64,000 bases of DNA, taken from Chamaecrista fasciculata (taxonomy: Eukaryota > Streptophyta > Magnoliopsida > Fabales > Fabaceae). The stretch is taken from contig QANZ01055341.1 of the NCBI GenBank assembly GCA_003254925.1, positions 24,533-88,532 of the forward strand, read 5' to 3'. Every line of letters starts with the position of its first letter. Position 1 is the stretch's first letter. This document shows positions 24,301 through 36,419 of this stretch, in pieces. Below the pieces are notes generated by a model, which saw only the letters and a program-made list of their open reading frames with translations, was not told the DNA's origin and did not search any database. The position numbers and the translations under genes are program-made.

Positions 24301-25130
24301 AAAATAATAATATAAATTATTAAGTTTGATAATCCCTCAATTATTTATTTTTTGTTTTTAATCTAAGGGCACAATCCGGCAATCTCCCTTCAAGAATGAT
24401 AAGAAAAACAGTGATGGATTTGAAGTCCATTACTTTTTATTGTTATGGGCCTCCTCGTTACATCCAGAAAATATGGGCTTAGAAACAAAATATTTTTGAT
24501 AAATTAAACCTTCTTTCATTTTGATCCTTAAAAGTTTTTCACCAGCTAGTTGAAAGGTATTAAAGAGACTCAATCACAGATGGAAGAAAGAAATGAGTTT
24601 TGAGCTGTGCATTCTTTCACATTTGGAGAAGATGACGTGGCATGATGACAATCAGAGTAGACTATTTTTAGGGACCAAATTTTCTAAAATGCAAGGGACT
24701 ACGGAGAAAGCTAACTATAGGAGATCTGGATTTTGTAAATATATATTATATATATGTATAAGAATAAATTAAGAAACTTTAATTTTCAAACTTTTTATTT
24801 TGAGTAAAATTAAAACAAGGAACCATTGTATTTAAAACTTGAATCTAACTTCTCTTATATACGTTAGATGTATTATGTATTATTATTTTGAATAATCTTT
24901 TCTCATGATCTAAATTCTTCACTTACAAAATTTAGTATTCTAGCAATCTCTTAAAATAAATAAATCATTATTTTTTAACTTCATATAGTAAAATTGAATA
25001 AAATTTGGTTTTGTCTGTTATTCCTTAAAATAAAATTTGCCATTTTCACTCTCATTAACTCATACAACATTCTCTTGAATCCTTTTTCTTCTCTTTTTTC
25101 TTCTCATTTTAAATTTATATAAACTTCAAA
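24301..25130 (+). repeat. Duplicated AT-rich segment, also at 36040-36420
   Basis: 24755-25130 ('gagtaaaattaaaacaagga') matches 36060-36420. 24393-24480 carries the uninterrupted version of the sites occupied by elements near 4953 and 5483. No gene. Confidence 0.6.
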
Positions 25131-27640
25131 TTTTTATAGTCTAATTAATTATTTATCCAAATAAAATATATTGTACAAGACATTTTTATTTTATTAATAA
25201 TAATTTATTCAGACAATACACATTAATTTTTAAATTTGAAATTAACTTAAAATGACCATTGTTGAAAAGCAAAATGCCTCCCTTACTTAGCATCCTGTCT
25301 GAGCTCTAGTAAGTAATAATTGGTCTACACCATGGCTTGATCAAATATGGTACAAAAAATTCAAAGAGTAAAACTAACAAAACAATTCTTGAAAGTTACA
25401 CTTAATTACACGCACGCAGTTTAATATTTTAAAAGATTAATATGTTATACTAGGTTTCTAAAAGTTACGAGGTTTAAACTATTTAGTCTCTCAATTGGGT
25501 AATGATAATTAAATGAATTGCTAAAATTTCAAGTTATTTACATAACGACACGGCTTCTCAAACCAACCTAGAATCATGCATCCTCAAAATTTTAAAACTG
25601 ATTGCATGTCTTTAACACAATTGAAATTTTTTGTATAAAATCTTAGCACCCAATTTTCTTGTTTCTATGTCCCAACACCATCACCACTATCCTTGATCAC
25701 CAAGTTGCTAGGGTAATTGTTCTTGGAACTGGTAATTCTTTCAAAGGGACTATTTATTTGAATGAGTGTATAATACAAAGAAATTATTAAATAATAGAAA
25801 TTCTACACTTCAATTTGCAGTTCTGTTTTTGTTCCTAATCTACTTTCAAATGGACTATTTATTTGAATATGAGTGTTTATAATACAAAGAAATTATTAAA
25901 CAATTACTTCAAGTTGTAAGGTATATCTTTAGTTCCGTTTTTGTGTCTAATCTATTTCGTTTCTCTCTCTTCATCTTCACTGTTTTCGCCTGTAACATGG
26001 CTGAGCTCCCACAACCCATAAGCTGCCGTAGAATCCACCAATAACTTCGCATAACCACTAGCTCATCTCTCAATGAACTGCTTGTCTGAATATACATAAA
26101 AATGAAATCATGCGTTAAACATGAGTGAACGTTATGCAATTTACATTTAGAGAGAGGATATAAGAATAACACCCAACTAGAACACTTGATGTCATATCAA
26201 AGTTGTATTTGAGTTTTGTTGTTACATCTTTAGAATATCTTGGACAAAGATCATGGCTCCAAGTAATGATAATTTCTCTATCACCAAGACATCGTAGAAA
26301 TCATTGAATGACTTTAGTTTCACTCTTGCCTTTTTCATTTTCCAATTGGAATTTGTCCATTTGAATATTCCAAAAGGAAATGGAGTAGTTTGATGCAAAA
26401 TGTTCATTTTCCTGCAATAAAGATAAATGATTAAACTGGTTACATCACAACTACGAAAACTGTAACTAATAAAACTTCAAATAATTTTTACAAAGTAATA
26501 CTACTTGATAACAATTCAAAACTCCCCATTTGAGGTTTAAAAAATATTTCAACTAATTTAGTTTTTCACAACTTGAAATCAAAATTTACCTTGCAGTTCA
26601 ACAATCGCACCTTATACATCAAACTCACTCAATCTTAAGTAAGTCTTAAGATTTCTACCAACGTCAAACTCACTCAATCTTAAATAAGTCTTAAGATTTC
26701 TACCAAGTGATTAAGCCAAGATCTCAAACATTAATAGTGAAAAGAAAAAAATTAATGAACAAAAAGATCATACTTACAAATCGATGAGTCTCCCCATCTT
26801 GTCAATTATTTTTTCTAGACTCTACTCTTGTGTAGCTCTCATATCTTTAATTCTATGTAAAGTTAACTTGAGTACATGAATCTATTTTGTGAGTACTTGG
26901 TGAAATCTAAGTTCTTTTTATACTGGATCATAATCACATTGATCACGAGGTAACTTTAGTTTCACTCAATTTTTAAATCTATATTGTAAAGTTGAATTTC
27001 ATGTGACTAGTTTTTTATAAATTGGTTTCTAACATCATGTAACGATAGTCAAACTTCAAAGTCACGTGATCTCGTCAACTTTTATTATAATCTTAATTTT
27101 AAATTGTCCATATATTAGATGTTTCATGAGTAGTTTGTTATAAAGTATCGCTCAACTTCATGTAATAATAATAATGTTTGGATCTTGTAAAATCACATTG
27201 GTCATGAGATATCTTATCTTTCATATCATCAACATCAAAGTCGTACTGTTGTTTCACGTGAGTAGTGTATTTCAAATTATGACTATTCAATGTTATTTAA
27301 TGATGATTGAGAGAATTAACCTTATAATAACTTACCATTATTAATTTCATGTAACAATATCGTTTATGAGAAACTCATGATCTCACATTGATCACGAGGT
27401 TGTATAGTTGATTATCGATCATTTCACGTTATTTGTTTAAAAGCTGGCCAATCAACTTTTTGTAGTAACATTTAATTGAACATCTAGACCTCGTGATATC
27501 ACGAATTAATCAAAGTGCAACCTTAATCTTACTATCAAATTTATATATTGTTTATTTCAAAGTTAGAAAGATATATGCTTTTTTTTGTTTGTTTTTGAGT
27601 CAGGAATAAATTAAAGCCTACAGTTTGTTAGAAACTTACC
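25131..27640 (+). repeat. Reiterated block, copy 5 (least interrupted)
   Basis: Most complete copy, without large insertions, and the best reference for the block. It shows in order the 'ccaaataaaatatattg' start, 'atttcaagttatttacataa', 'cccacaacccataagctgcc' (26010) and the R1 core to 27560. 26610-26705 contains a 48-bp tandem duplication ('aaactcactcaatctta'). Confidence 0.8.
26222..26407 (-). pseudogene. Recurrent R1 reading frame, copy 5
   Basis: MNILHQTTPFPFGIFKWTN, then MKKARVKLKSFNDFYDVLVI, EKLSLLGAM, then a stop one codon after QDILKM. Same frame as the other copies. The acceptor before it is intact (GCAG). 61 codons remain. Confidence 0.42.
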
Positions 27641-29345
27641 TTGTTATCTCCTCTCCCCCTCTCTCTCTCTCTTGCTTATACAATAATAATATGACTAAAA
27701 TAAATTGAAAACAAAATATGTTGCAATTCAATAAATAATTAGTTCAATTTCCAAATGTATTAATTTAAAGGTACCCTACTCATCACTCTCATCTAATAGT
27801 ACACATTAACTTAAGCATCTTATATGAATTACAAGGATACTTCATTGGAATTCATTGTCTTGTAAGAAATTTTCCAAAAGATTCCTTACCCCAAACCACA
27901 TAATGCAACTCGAATACCCCTCATATAATGCAACTCGAATACCCCTAATGATATGCAGTAAAAATTGTGTAAAAGCATATCACTTAATAGTGAACAATTT
28001 TTTTTTTTTTATGGGAAACATGAAACAACAAAAACTAGGCTACAACTAGCGGAGGAGGCCGAATACCCCTCATATAGTGAACAAAAATTTAAGTATATCA
28101 AATTGACAATTTTTTAAGAGTTTTGCTATATTGGAATTAATTAAGAAAAGAATCAATAGATTATAGATGCATGGAAAACGACAAAGAAAAATTAAAGTGA
28201 TATTTCATTTGAATTGATTTAGATGCCTTGATTTGTAAGGTTAAAGGGGACTATTATTTGAATTTTTATTTCTATTATAACTACCTTATTTACATATTTT
28301 TGGCCCAAAATAACTTTATAAAACCAAACAAATGCCCAGGGGCAAAACAACAAACAAAAGGCATTATTTTTTAATAGCTTTATAAAGTTTTTTTATAAGT
28401 TTTTAACAAACAATTCATGTAGAACATTGGCCAAAGTCTCAAATTGGTCCCTTATGTCTGGGGTAAATTTTAGCTTGGTCTCTTATCTTTCATTTGTTTC
28501 AAATAGGTCCAACTTGTTTTCTTAATTTTTTAAATTGGTCTCAAACTAGAATTTTGATGTGCGATTTCACCTCATTTGCTAGTGATCTTAATTAGGTAGA
28601 GAAACAACTCTTCAAGAGTTAGTACATAGTTTCGAACTCGTCACATTTAGATTTAAAATGAGAAAGATATGACCAACTTTACTTGTTTGATCTTGAAATG
28701 AGTTATTCACTTTTGGGACTTGATTATTTGACCTTGTAATTTGTTGGTGGTCTCAAAGTACTTGAAGAAAAAATTGTACCTCTTGAATTGTCAAATTTGA
28801 GCTTGAAATGTTGGCCAAAAAAAAAATTTGAGCTTGAAATGAGAGATATATGACTACGTTCAATATTTCTAGGACCAATTTGAAAAGTTATAGAAACATG
28901 CAGGATCAATCTAAAATAAATGAAATATAAAGGACCAATTTGAAATCCATCCCATATATAAGGGACCAATTTGAGACTTTACATAGAACAATCAACTGCA
29001 TAAATAGTTTATGAAACTAAGAGTAAAATCGAGATCAGTTGGTGGTCAATGTCAAATCGAAGTTTAACATACTCCATCATAATTACATGAAAGTACATAG
29101 TAAGTTTGTAACAAAATAATTTCATGAAATACAAAAATAGATGTGTACAACTTTTACATGGACAATAAAAAGATGAATTGTACGTGAATGGCCATATATG
29201 AGAGAATGATCAATTTCTCAATTATCATTATGTAATGTTGAATACTCAATTTGTATTCCAATATTCACGTTAAAGTAACATCTTACAATTACAATTTTGA
29301 TATATATAATATAAAAAGTTAAGACACATTGTGATTAATTTGAGC
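27641..29345 (+). repeat. Second duplicated block, copy B
   Basis: Matches copy A (14800-16170) in 'ggttaaaggggactattatt' and flanks, and copy C (33530-34760) from 28430 on. A CT microsatellite lies at 27650-27675. 27896-27950 contains a doubled 'atgcaactcgaatacccct' unit. 29325-29345 is the uninterrupted site of the MULE in copy C. Confidence 0.7.
28430..28985. mobile_element. Old GGCC-ended foldback MITE, copy B
   Basis: Starts GGCCAAAGTCTCAAATTGG after TAGAACATT and ends at 'ccaatttgagacttt', followed by TAGAACAAT. It shares its insertion site with copies at 15650 and 33530. Confidence 0.6.
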
Positions 29346-29367
29346 TATTGGGATCCAGTCTCAATCA

Positions 29368-29650
29368 TCACGCTGAAGAAGAAGAAGATCTGAATCTATT
29401 GAGCATCTCTATTAAGTCTGTTTCATCAGTTTTTGGTGATGATTCAAAGAGTGGATTGATTGAGATTCCATGATGAATGAATGAACTAGCAATGGCTTCC
29501 ATAAGATCACTTAAGCTCTTACTTCTTGAACCCTTTGATGTCCGATCCCATCATAAGATTCCAAATCTTCATTGGTTTCCTCTTTAATTGTGAACAGGGA
29601 TCTGGGTGGACCAGCCAGATTGTGCAGCCTCATAATCTCTGCTTCAATTA
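29368..29650 (-). pseudogene. Frameshifted C-terminal exon remnant, unidentified protein
   Basis: On the minus strand the sequence reads EAEIMRLHNLAGPPRSLFT then IKEETNEDLESYDG; after a one-base shift near 29540 it continues TSKGSRSKSLSDLMEAIASS, then INPLFESSPKTDETDLIEML, then NRFRSSSSSA and a stop (29368-29370). Composition and layout are clearly protein-like, and I have a weak memory of plant proteins with an LFTIKEETKEDLES motif, but I cannot name the family. The shift makes it a pseudogene. It lies directly downstream, in gene sense, of R1 copy 6, so R1 and this exon may belong to one decayed gene. Its very end recurs at about 34745. Confidence 0.55.
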
Positions 29651-29767
29651 GGTATGAATATTCATAGAAATGAAATCATGCCTAACAAACATGAGTGAAC
29701 ATTCTCAATTTACTTTTAGAGAAAGAGAGGTTAAGAACACCACCCAACCAAAACACTTGACGTGTAC

Positions 29768-29977
29768 CTAAGTTGAATTTGAGTTTTGTTGTTGTATTTT
29801 TAAAATTTTTTGGACAAAAGTCATAGCTCCAAGTAATGACAGTTTCTCTATCACCAAGACAACATAGAAATCACCATATGACTTTAGTTTCACTCTTGCC
29901 TTCTTCATTCTCCAATCAAAATTTTTCCATTTGAATATTCCAAGAGAAAATGGAGTAATTTGATTCAAAATGTTCAC
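29768..29977 (-). pseudogene. Recurrent R1 reading frame, copy 6
   Basis: MNILNQITPFSLGIFKWKNF, then DWRMKKARVKLKSYGDFYVV, LVIEKLSLLGAMTFVQKILK, IQQQNSN. Closest to copy 3. Upstream donor GTAAGT present near 30315. Confidence 0.45.
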
Positions 29978-30695
29978 ACATCTGTAATAAGAATAAATGA
30001 TTAGTCATTAAGTAACAATCTTGAGAACGGTGAGTAATAAAACTCAAAACATTTCTTACAAAGTAATACTACTAGATGACAATTCAAAATTCCGTTTGAA
30101 ATTGAGGTATTTCAAAACTTAACTAATTTCAAATGATTTAGTTTCTCACAACTTGAAAGGAAATTTTATACTGTAGTGCAACTATCACCCTTAGCATCAA
30201 ACAACTCAACCTTAATTAGCTATTCTTAAGATTTTGTATCACGTGATAAAGCTAAAATTTCAAAAAAAAAAAAAAATTGTGAGAGAAAGACAATCAATCC
30301 ACAAAAAGAAGATTATACTTACAAATGGAGTCTCCCCGTCTTGTCATTTTTTTTAAGACTACATCGTCTTGTAGTTATCATATCATTGATTCTATGTAAA
30401 GGTAAATTGAGTGCATTAATTTTGCCAAAAAAAAAAAAAATTGCGTGCATTAATCTATTTTGTGAGTACTTAGTGTAATCTTGGTTCCTTTTATACTTGA
30501 TCATAATCACATTAATCACAAGGTAAAGTTGAATTTCATGTGACTAGTTTGTTACAAATCGGTTTTTAGCTTGATGTAATAGCTTCTAGACTACATGATC
30601 CCACATTAATTATAAGTTAACTTCTATCGTAATCTTAATTTTAAATCGTCTATACATTAGATGTATTACGTTACAATGTAATCATTCCATATAAC

Positions 30696-32052
30696 TGATG
30701 GAGATTGTGCCCTAGGGCCAATTATTTATTTATGTGTTATTTGAACATATGTATTTTTTGATTAATTTATAGAGATAAATTATGTTGTTATCATATTATT
30801 AGCGTGTTTACTATGATAGCGTCCTTGATTAATTATAAGATAATTAATCTAAAACTGTCCCTGGTCGATCATTCACGTGGGAACGTAAATGAACTAAGAC
30901 CAGCATGACCTCGGTGTATAGAGATACATGCACTAGATGCTTCTCGAGAGNNNNNNNNNNNNNNNNNNNNNNNNNNNNNNNNNNNNNNNNNNNNNNNNNN
31001 NNNNNNNNNNNNNNNNNNNNNNNNNNNNNNNNNNNNNNNNNNNNNNNNNNNNNNNNNNNNNNNNNNNNNNNNNNNNNNNNNNNNNNNNNNNNNNNNNNNN
31101 NNNNNNNNNNNNNNNNNNNNNNNNNNNNNNNNNNNNNNNNNNNNNNNNNNNNNNNNNNNNNNNNNNNNNNNNNNNNNNNNNNNNNNNNNNNNNNNNNNNN
31201 NNNNNNNNNNNNNNNNNNNNNNNNNNNNNNNNNNNNNNNNNNNNNNNNNNNNNNNNNNNNNNNNNNNNNNNNNNNNNNNNNNNNNNNNNNNNNNNNNNNN
31301 NNNNNNNNNNNNNNNNNNNNNNNNNNNNNNNNNNNNNNNNNNNNNNNNNNNNNNNNNNNNNNNNNNNNNNNNNNNNNNNNNNNNNNNNNNNNNNNNNNNN
31401 NNNNNNNNNNNNNNNNNNNNNNNNNNNNNNNNNNNNNNNNNNNNNNNNNNNNNNNNNNNNNNNNNNNNNNNNNNNNNNNNNNNNNNNNNNNNNNNNNNNN
31501 NNNNNNNNNNNNNNNNNNNNNNNNNNNNNNNNNNNNNNNNNNNNNNNNNNNNNNNNNNNNNNNNNNNNNNNNNNNNNNNNNNNNNNNNNNNNNNNNNNNN
31601 NNNNNNNNNNNNNNNNNNNNNNNNNNNNNNNNNNNNNNNNNNNNNNNNNNNNNNNNNNNNNNNNNNNNNNNNNNNNNNNNNNNNNNNNNNNNNNNNNNNN
31701 NNNNNNNNNNNNNNAATTAGTCTTGATAATCAAGAACACATCTTGATTATTCAAGAACCATAGATATAGTTCCCGTTTTCACTTGGAAAGAAGTGAAGGA
31801 GGCTAGCACCTAGGCATCTGCCAAACTGCTCGTGTGGATTACTGGTAGAGGAAGGACACTCTGTGGACTTCTCAAATTCGCGAATACGACAAGTCACCGA
31901 TCAAAACTAGGTAAACATTTTTCCTAAAACTGGTATAAACATAGTTAGTGGATCTTGGAAGGAATCACAGAGTTGGCTTTTAGTTTTAATTACGTTTTAG
32001 TCCAAAAATTTTTAATTTCCTTCCGCTGCGCTCCCTCTGTGATTTCCCAACA
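30696..32052 (+). mobile_element. Solo LTR, family L1, with internal gap
   Basis: Starts TGATGGAGATTGTGCCCTAG and ends TTTCCCAACA. Exact 5-bp duplication ATAAC (30691-30695 and 32053-32057). The second family member is at 5483-6950. The gap at 30951-31714 hides the middle. The spacing fits one LTR, though a larger element hidden by an underestimated gap cannot be excluded. The empty site is at 11685-11700. Confidence 0.85.
30951..31714. other. Assembly gap (N)
   Basis: 764 N inside the solo LTR. Long open frames across it are not real. Confidence 0.99.
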
Positions 32053-32299
32053 ATAACAATAATAAAGGTTGGATCTGATGGTAAAATCACATCAGTCACG
32101 AGGTGTCTTAGCTTTTATGTTGTCAATATCAAAATTGACAGTTGTTTCATGTGAGTAGTGTATTTAAAATTAACTATATAACGATTTTTAGTGATGATCG
32201 AGAGAATTAACTTTATAATAACTCGCTGTTACTAATTTCATGTGAAATTCTGGCCTGAGAAACTCATGATCTCACATAGATTATATATTGAGGTAAGCC

Positions 32300-33517
32300 C
32301 AACAAGTATGCATTTGATTATGTTAATTGGATGTTAATAAATTGATAAATACGTTATAAGTAAGTGAAATGTGATATGTTTATAATTAAATAACGTATGT
32401 TTTGGTGTATGTATGTTATGGAATTGTATGGGAAAGTTAATTAAATATAGAGTCAAGTAATGAAAAAGGGGAATTGTTAAGTAGATGGTCTGTGAATGGT
32501 TAGTGAATGTATAAATTAAGAATATGTGAATGAGAAGATATGTGAATGTGTTTATGTTTCGCTATTCAACTAAGATTGATGTGTTGTATGCTTGGACTCA
32601 TGTCATGATTCACTGAGGATTGTGATCCTCCCCATTACTCGCAATGAGTATTTGGGTAATGTTCTTTGGTGGATTCTATTGGATGGCTTAAGGTGGATTC
32701 CTTAGGTGACAGGTTATTGGATTGTGTGCACGCTGGATGACGCTATGGAAAGCCTAGGTGATGACCAATTGATCTATGATCATGACACTTGGGCTGGTTT
32801 ACTCAAGTCGAGGTATTGGTTGACTCGATTGTCACCACCAGCCTTGATTTTATGTATGATTATATAGTTGTTGTATATTGGTATGGATGCTTATGTGACT
32901 AATGAATGTTTATATGAATGATGAGTATTTGTTTGAGTATTAATTAATAAAAGATAAGTGTTTGTTATTTGGGATGAGTTAACACTTGTGCTGGATTACC
33001 AACCTTGAGGCATTAGATGACTTGATTGTCACCGCCAGCTTCCTTGTATTTTTATAATATCCTGATAATGTATGTTTGATTGATGAGTTAAGGTTGATTA
33101 TAGATTGAATGTTTAGCATTATATTTGTAATCAAATGTTTAATGATCATGATAATATGTATGTGTTTTAGTTGCTTAGTTAGAAATGCATGTGTGAACTT
33201 GTGTTTGAAGTTGAGTTTGAGTAGGGATCGAAGGCTAAGTAAAGAGACTTAAACCCTATTGAGAATCCCCCAGATTCTCACCCTACAACATTTCAGTGTC
33301 TTAGTGCAGATTTCAGGTTCGTCGAGTTCAAGCTAGAAGTTGCTGCAAATGTGAGGTTAGTTAGTTTTATCTTGTCTGTTATCTGATATGGGCCATGTGT
33401 GGCTTTATTTGAGGTCGAGCCTCGTGTATTTTTTTTCTATTCTTAATTTTTTAGCCGTGTAACGCTTGTAATTCGTTTTAGTATTAGAGTTATCCTTAAT
33501 TAGATAAGGATGTTACA
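32300..33517 (+). mobile_element. Ty3-like LTR fragment
   Basis: Low-complexity TG-rich sequence ('gtatgtatgttatgg'), a doubled motif 'tgactcgattgtcaccacca' / 'tgacttgattgtcaccgcca', and a 3' end GGATGTTACA, typical of Ty3-type LTRs that start TGTAAC. The left flank is R1 but the right flank belongs to the second block, so the element sits at a rearrangement junction and no target duplication is visible. Confidence 0.45.
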
Positions 33518-33529
33518 CATATTGTCTTT

Positions 33530-34760
33530 AAATTTTTTTAGTTGGTCTCAAACCTACTTTCGAGATGCGATTTGACATCATTTCCTGGTGATGTTAATTA
33601 AGCAGAGAAACAACTCTTCAAGAATTACCGCATAGTTTCAAACTCGTTGCTTTCAGATGTGAAACGAGAAAGATATGACTAAATTTACTTGTTTGACTGT
33701 AAAACGAGTTACCTACTTTTGGGACTCGATTATTCGATCTCGTTTATTGATGATCTCAAAGTACTCGATTGTAAAAAAAATTGCACTTCTTGGTTCATCA
33801 TATTTGAATTTAAAATGAGAGAAATATGATCATATTCAATATGTTTTAGACCAATTTGAAAAATCATGGAAACATATAAGACTAATATAAAATTACAAAT
33901 GAAATATCAGGGACTAATTTAAAATCTAGTCGGGACCAATTTGAGACTTGGCCTAGAACAATTAACTACATAATTAATTTATGAAACCAAGAGTAAAATT
34001 GAGTCAAGTTTGTAAAAAATTACTTTCATGAAATACAAAATAGATGTACAACTTTAATTTTACATGGACAATTAAAAGTTGAGATTGTGATTGACCTGGT
34101 CATATAGGAATATGAGAGATTGATCAACTTCTCAATTATCATTATTCGTAATGTTGAATAATCAGTTTGTATTGCACTATTCACGTTAAACATCCGACAA
34201 TTGCAATTTTGATATAGATTATATAAAAAGTTAAGACACATTTGTGATTAAGAGAAAGTCTACTTTTTAGTCCTTGAATTGTTACTGAGTCAACGATTTA
34301 ATCCCTAAATTGTAGGAAAATATGAATCACTCCTTCAATTTTACACTATCATCAATCTTTTAGTCCTTGAATTGTAGGAAAATACAAATCAGTCCCTGAA
34401 TTTTATATCACCATCAACCTTTTGGTCCTTGAGCTGGTTTGTATTTTCCTACAACTCAGGGACCAAAATGTTGACGCTGGTGTAAAATTTAGAGACTAAT
34501 TCATAATTTTCTTCAATTTAGGAACCAAAACGTTGATAACGGTGTAAAATTTAGAGACTAATTAGTATTTTTCTACCATTCAGGAACCAAAATGTTGACG
34601 GTGGTGTAAAATTCAGGGACTAATTCGTATTTTCCTACAATTCAAGGATTAAATCGTTGACTCAGTAATAATTCAAAGACTAAAAAGTAGGTTATCTCTT
34701 GTGATTAATGTGAGCAAGCTATTGATCGAGATCCAGTCTCAATCATATCATTCCATGAAG
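33530..34760 (+). repeat. Second duplicated block, copy C
   Basis: Matches 28500-29375, starting within the old GGCC MITE (to about 33960) and ending at 'gatccagtctcaatcat' as at 29352. It is split by the MULE at 34252-34698. Confidence 0.7.
34252..34698. mobile_element. Foldback MULE-type MITE (447 bp, 10-bp TSD)
   Basis: Ends GAGAAAGTCTACTTTTTAGT and, on the minus strand, GAGATAACCTACTTTTTAGT. The exact direct repeat TTGTGATTAA flanks it (34242-34251 and 34699-34708). The uninterrupted site is at 29330. The arms contain repeated 'agggaccaaaatgttgacg' style units. A second family, distinct from the GGGTAAA-type. Confidence 0.88.
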
Positions 34761-35100
34761 ATGAAGTTGAATGATCAGAATTCAAAATTAGCAATTCACA
34801 TGAAACATCTAACTAAAAATTAAGATTACGATAGAGGTTACCTCAATATAATTATATTGATGTTAGATATCACGCAGGCTAGAAGCTTGACAATCGTTAC
34901 AAAATGTCGAATTTTATTGTTATCAATGTTTTATTCTTCGAACAATCTCGATATAATGTTCTAAAGAATATGTATAGTATAAGATGTGCATGAAATTGGA
35001 TCCTCTGAATTGCGATCCTTTAGTTTTTTATAATTGGAGAAATTCTGACTGCTCAATTTAATCTCCTTCATTAAGATCTTGACATGTGATGGGCGATTTG
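34761..35100. other. AT-rich non-coding sequence
   Basis: Contains a short R1-like piece in inverted sense ('cacatgaaacatctaact', 34798) and nothing else that I recognise. Confidence 0.4.
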
Positions 35101-35664
35101 TAAGATCTATAAATGGAAATCGGAGTTTTGGGGCTATCTCCTTATTTTAACCATAACAACTTTTGCAAAAATTACTTATTCACCCCCCCCCCCCAATATT
35201 TTGGAAAATTTAAAATAGGTCCCTGGATACATATTATTTAGGGACTAAAATGAAAACCATAAAAATTTGTTGGGGTCAAAACATAAAATTTGAAAAATAT
35301 ATGACAGAAGATAGAATGAATAACAAAACAGTCCCAATTTTGGAAAAATTGTGCAATCTAGTTCTATTAAGATATAAAATTGTGTTTTTAAGGACTATTT
35401 TGAAGATATTTAAATATTTATGGGTGTTTTAGTAATTTCAATCTCTTTTTCCTGCATTAAAATTGCCTTTTATCCCCCAAAGATGGTTAAAATTATGAAA
35501 TAGCCCCAAAATGCCAATTTCTGTTAATTTTCTAACAGAATTAAAGCTCAGGGTACTAAAGTGTTAACAGAGAATACCACAGGGTATCAGAATGTCACTT
35601 CTTAAATCATCGGGAATCAAAGCGAAATATAACCAAACCACAGGGTACCAAAGTGTAATTTACC
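35100..35664. mobile_element. MULE of the GGGTAAA family, left end missing
   Basis: The right half ends CAGGGTACCAAAGTGTAATT then TACCC, as at 58636. The inner left arm ('ttttaaccataacaactttt') is present, but the terminal left 150 bp are replaced by unrelated sequence. A run of 11 C at 35183-35193 lies in the inner arm. Confidence 0.65.
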
Positions 35665-36419
35665 CTATTAATTAAGACAAAAGCATCTTTAATTTCCACA
35701 AACTATACATTAACTTTCAATTTCATCCTTGATATTTTCTGGCTGTCGATTTCGTCCTTAGTATTTCATATTTTGTTTAATTTTATCATTTGAGTAACTT
35801 CTTATAATAAATCAATTATAGACTCCATTGTGAATTTTTATCTGAGAAATAGTTATATTAATTTTACATTACATGTCATTAGTTACATAGAATTTATCGT
35901 TGAAATTTTGCTAAAGTAAAAGTAAAGGATAAAATGGATCAAAATATAAAATTTTAGAAATAAAATTAAAAGTTGATATAAAGTTTTGAGACGTAAAAGG
36001 TGGTTTTGCCCATTAATTAATGGTATTGGATCATTGACTAGCTTAAAAATATTGTGAAAATTAAGAAACATTGAAAAAAAAATTTGAAACTTCAATTCTC
36101 AAATTTCTTTTATTTTGAGTAAAATTAAAACAAGGAACCATATCATGTTTAAAATTTGAATCTAACACTTGTACTTATTGTATTATATATTATTTTGATT
36201 AATCTTTCCTCATGGTATGAATTCTTTCTTCTCTTACAATATTTATTATTCTAAAAATCTTTTACAATAAAATAAAATATTTATTTTCTAACTTCTTATG
36301 GTAAAATTTAATAAAGTTTGGTTTTATTATTCAAAACTCTTCAAAAACATTGTTCTTTTTTTAAGTTTCTTTCCCGCATCTATCTTGGCATGATTTATCT
36401 TAATCTCATTTTAAGTTTA
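35665..36419. repeat. Foldback remnant plus duplicated segment
   Basis: 35690-36015 is a weak inverted pair ('aaaagcatctttaatttcc' against 'gagacgtaaaaggtggttt'). 36040-36419 duplicates 24755-25130. Non-coding. Confidence 0.45.

Larger units (their letters stand above)
29650..32300 (+). repeat. Reiterated block, copy 6 (R1 core only)
   Basis: From 'gtatgaatattcatagaaat' (29652) through the R1 core. Split by a solo LTR at 30696-32052, and resumes with 'aataataaaggttggatctg'. Confidence 0.75.

Noticed and set aside
30905..31754. Three open frames of about 270 codons
   Set aside because: They run through the 764-N gap inside the solo LTR; no readable protein.
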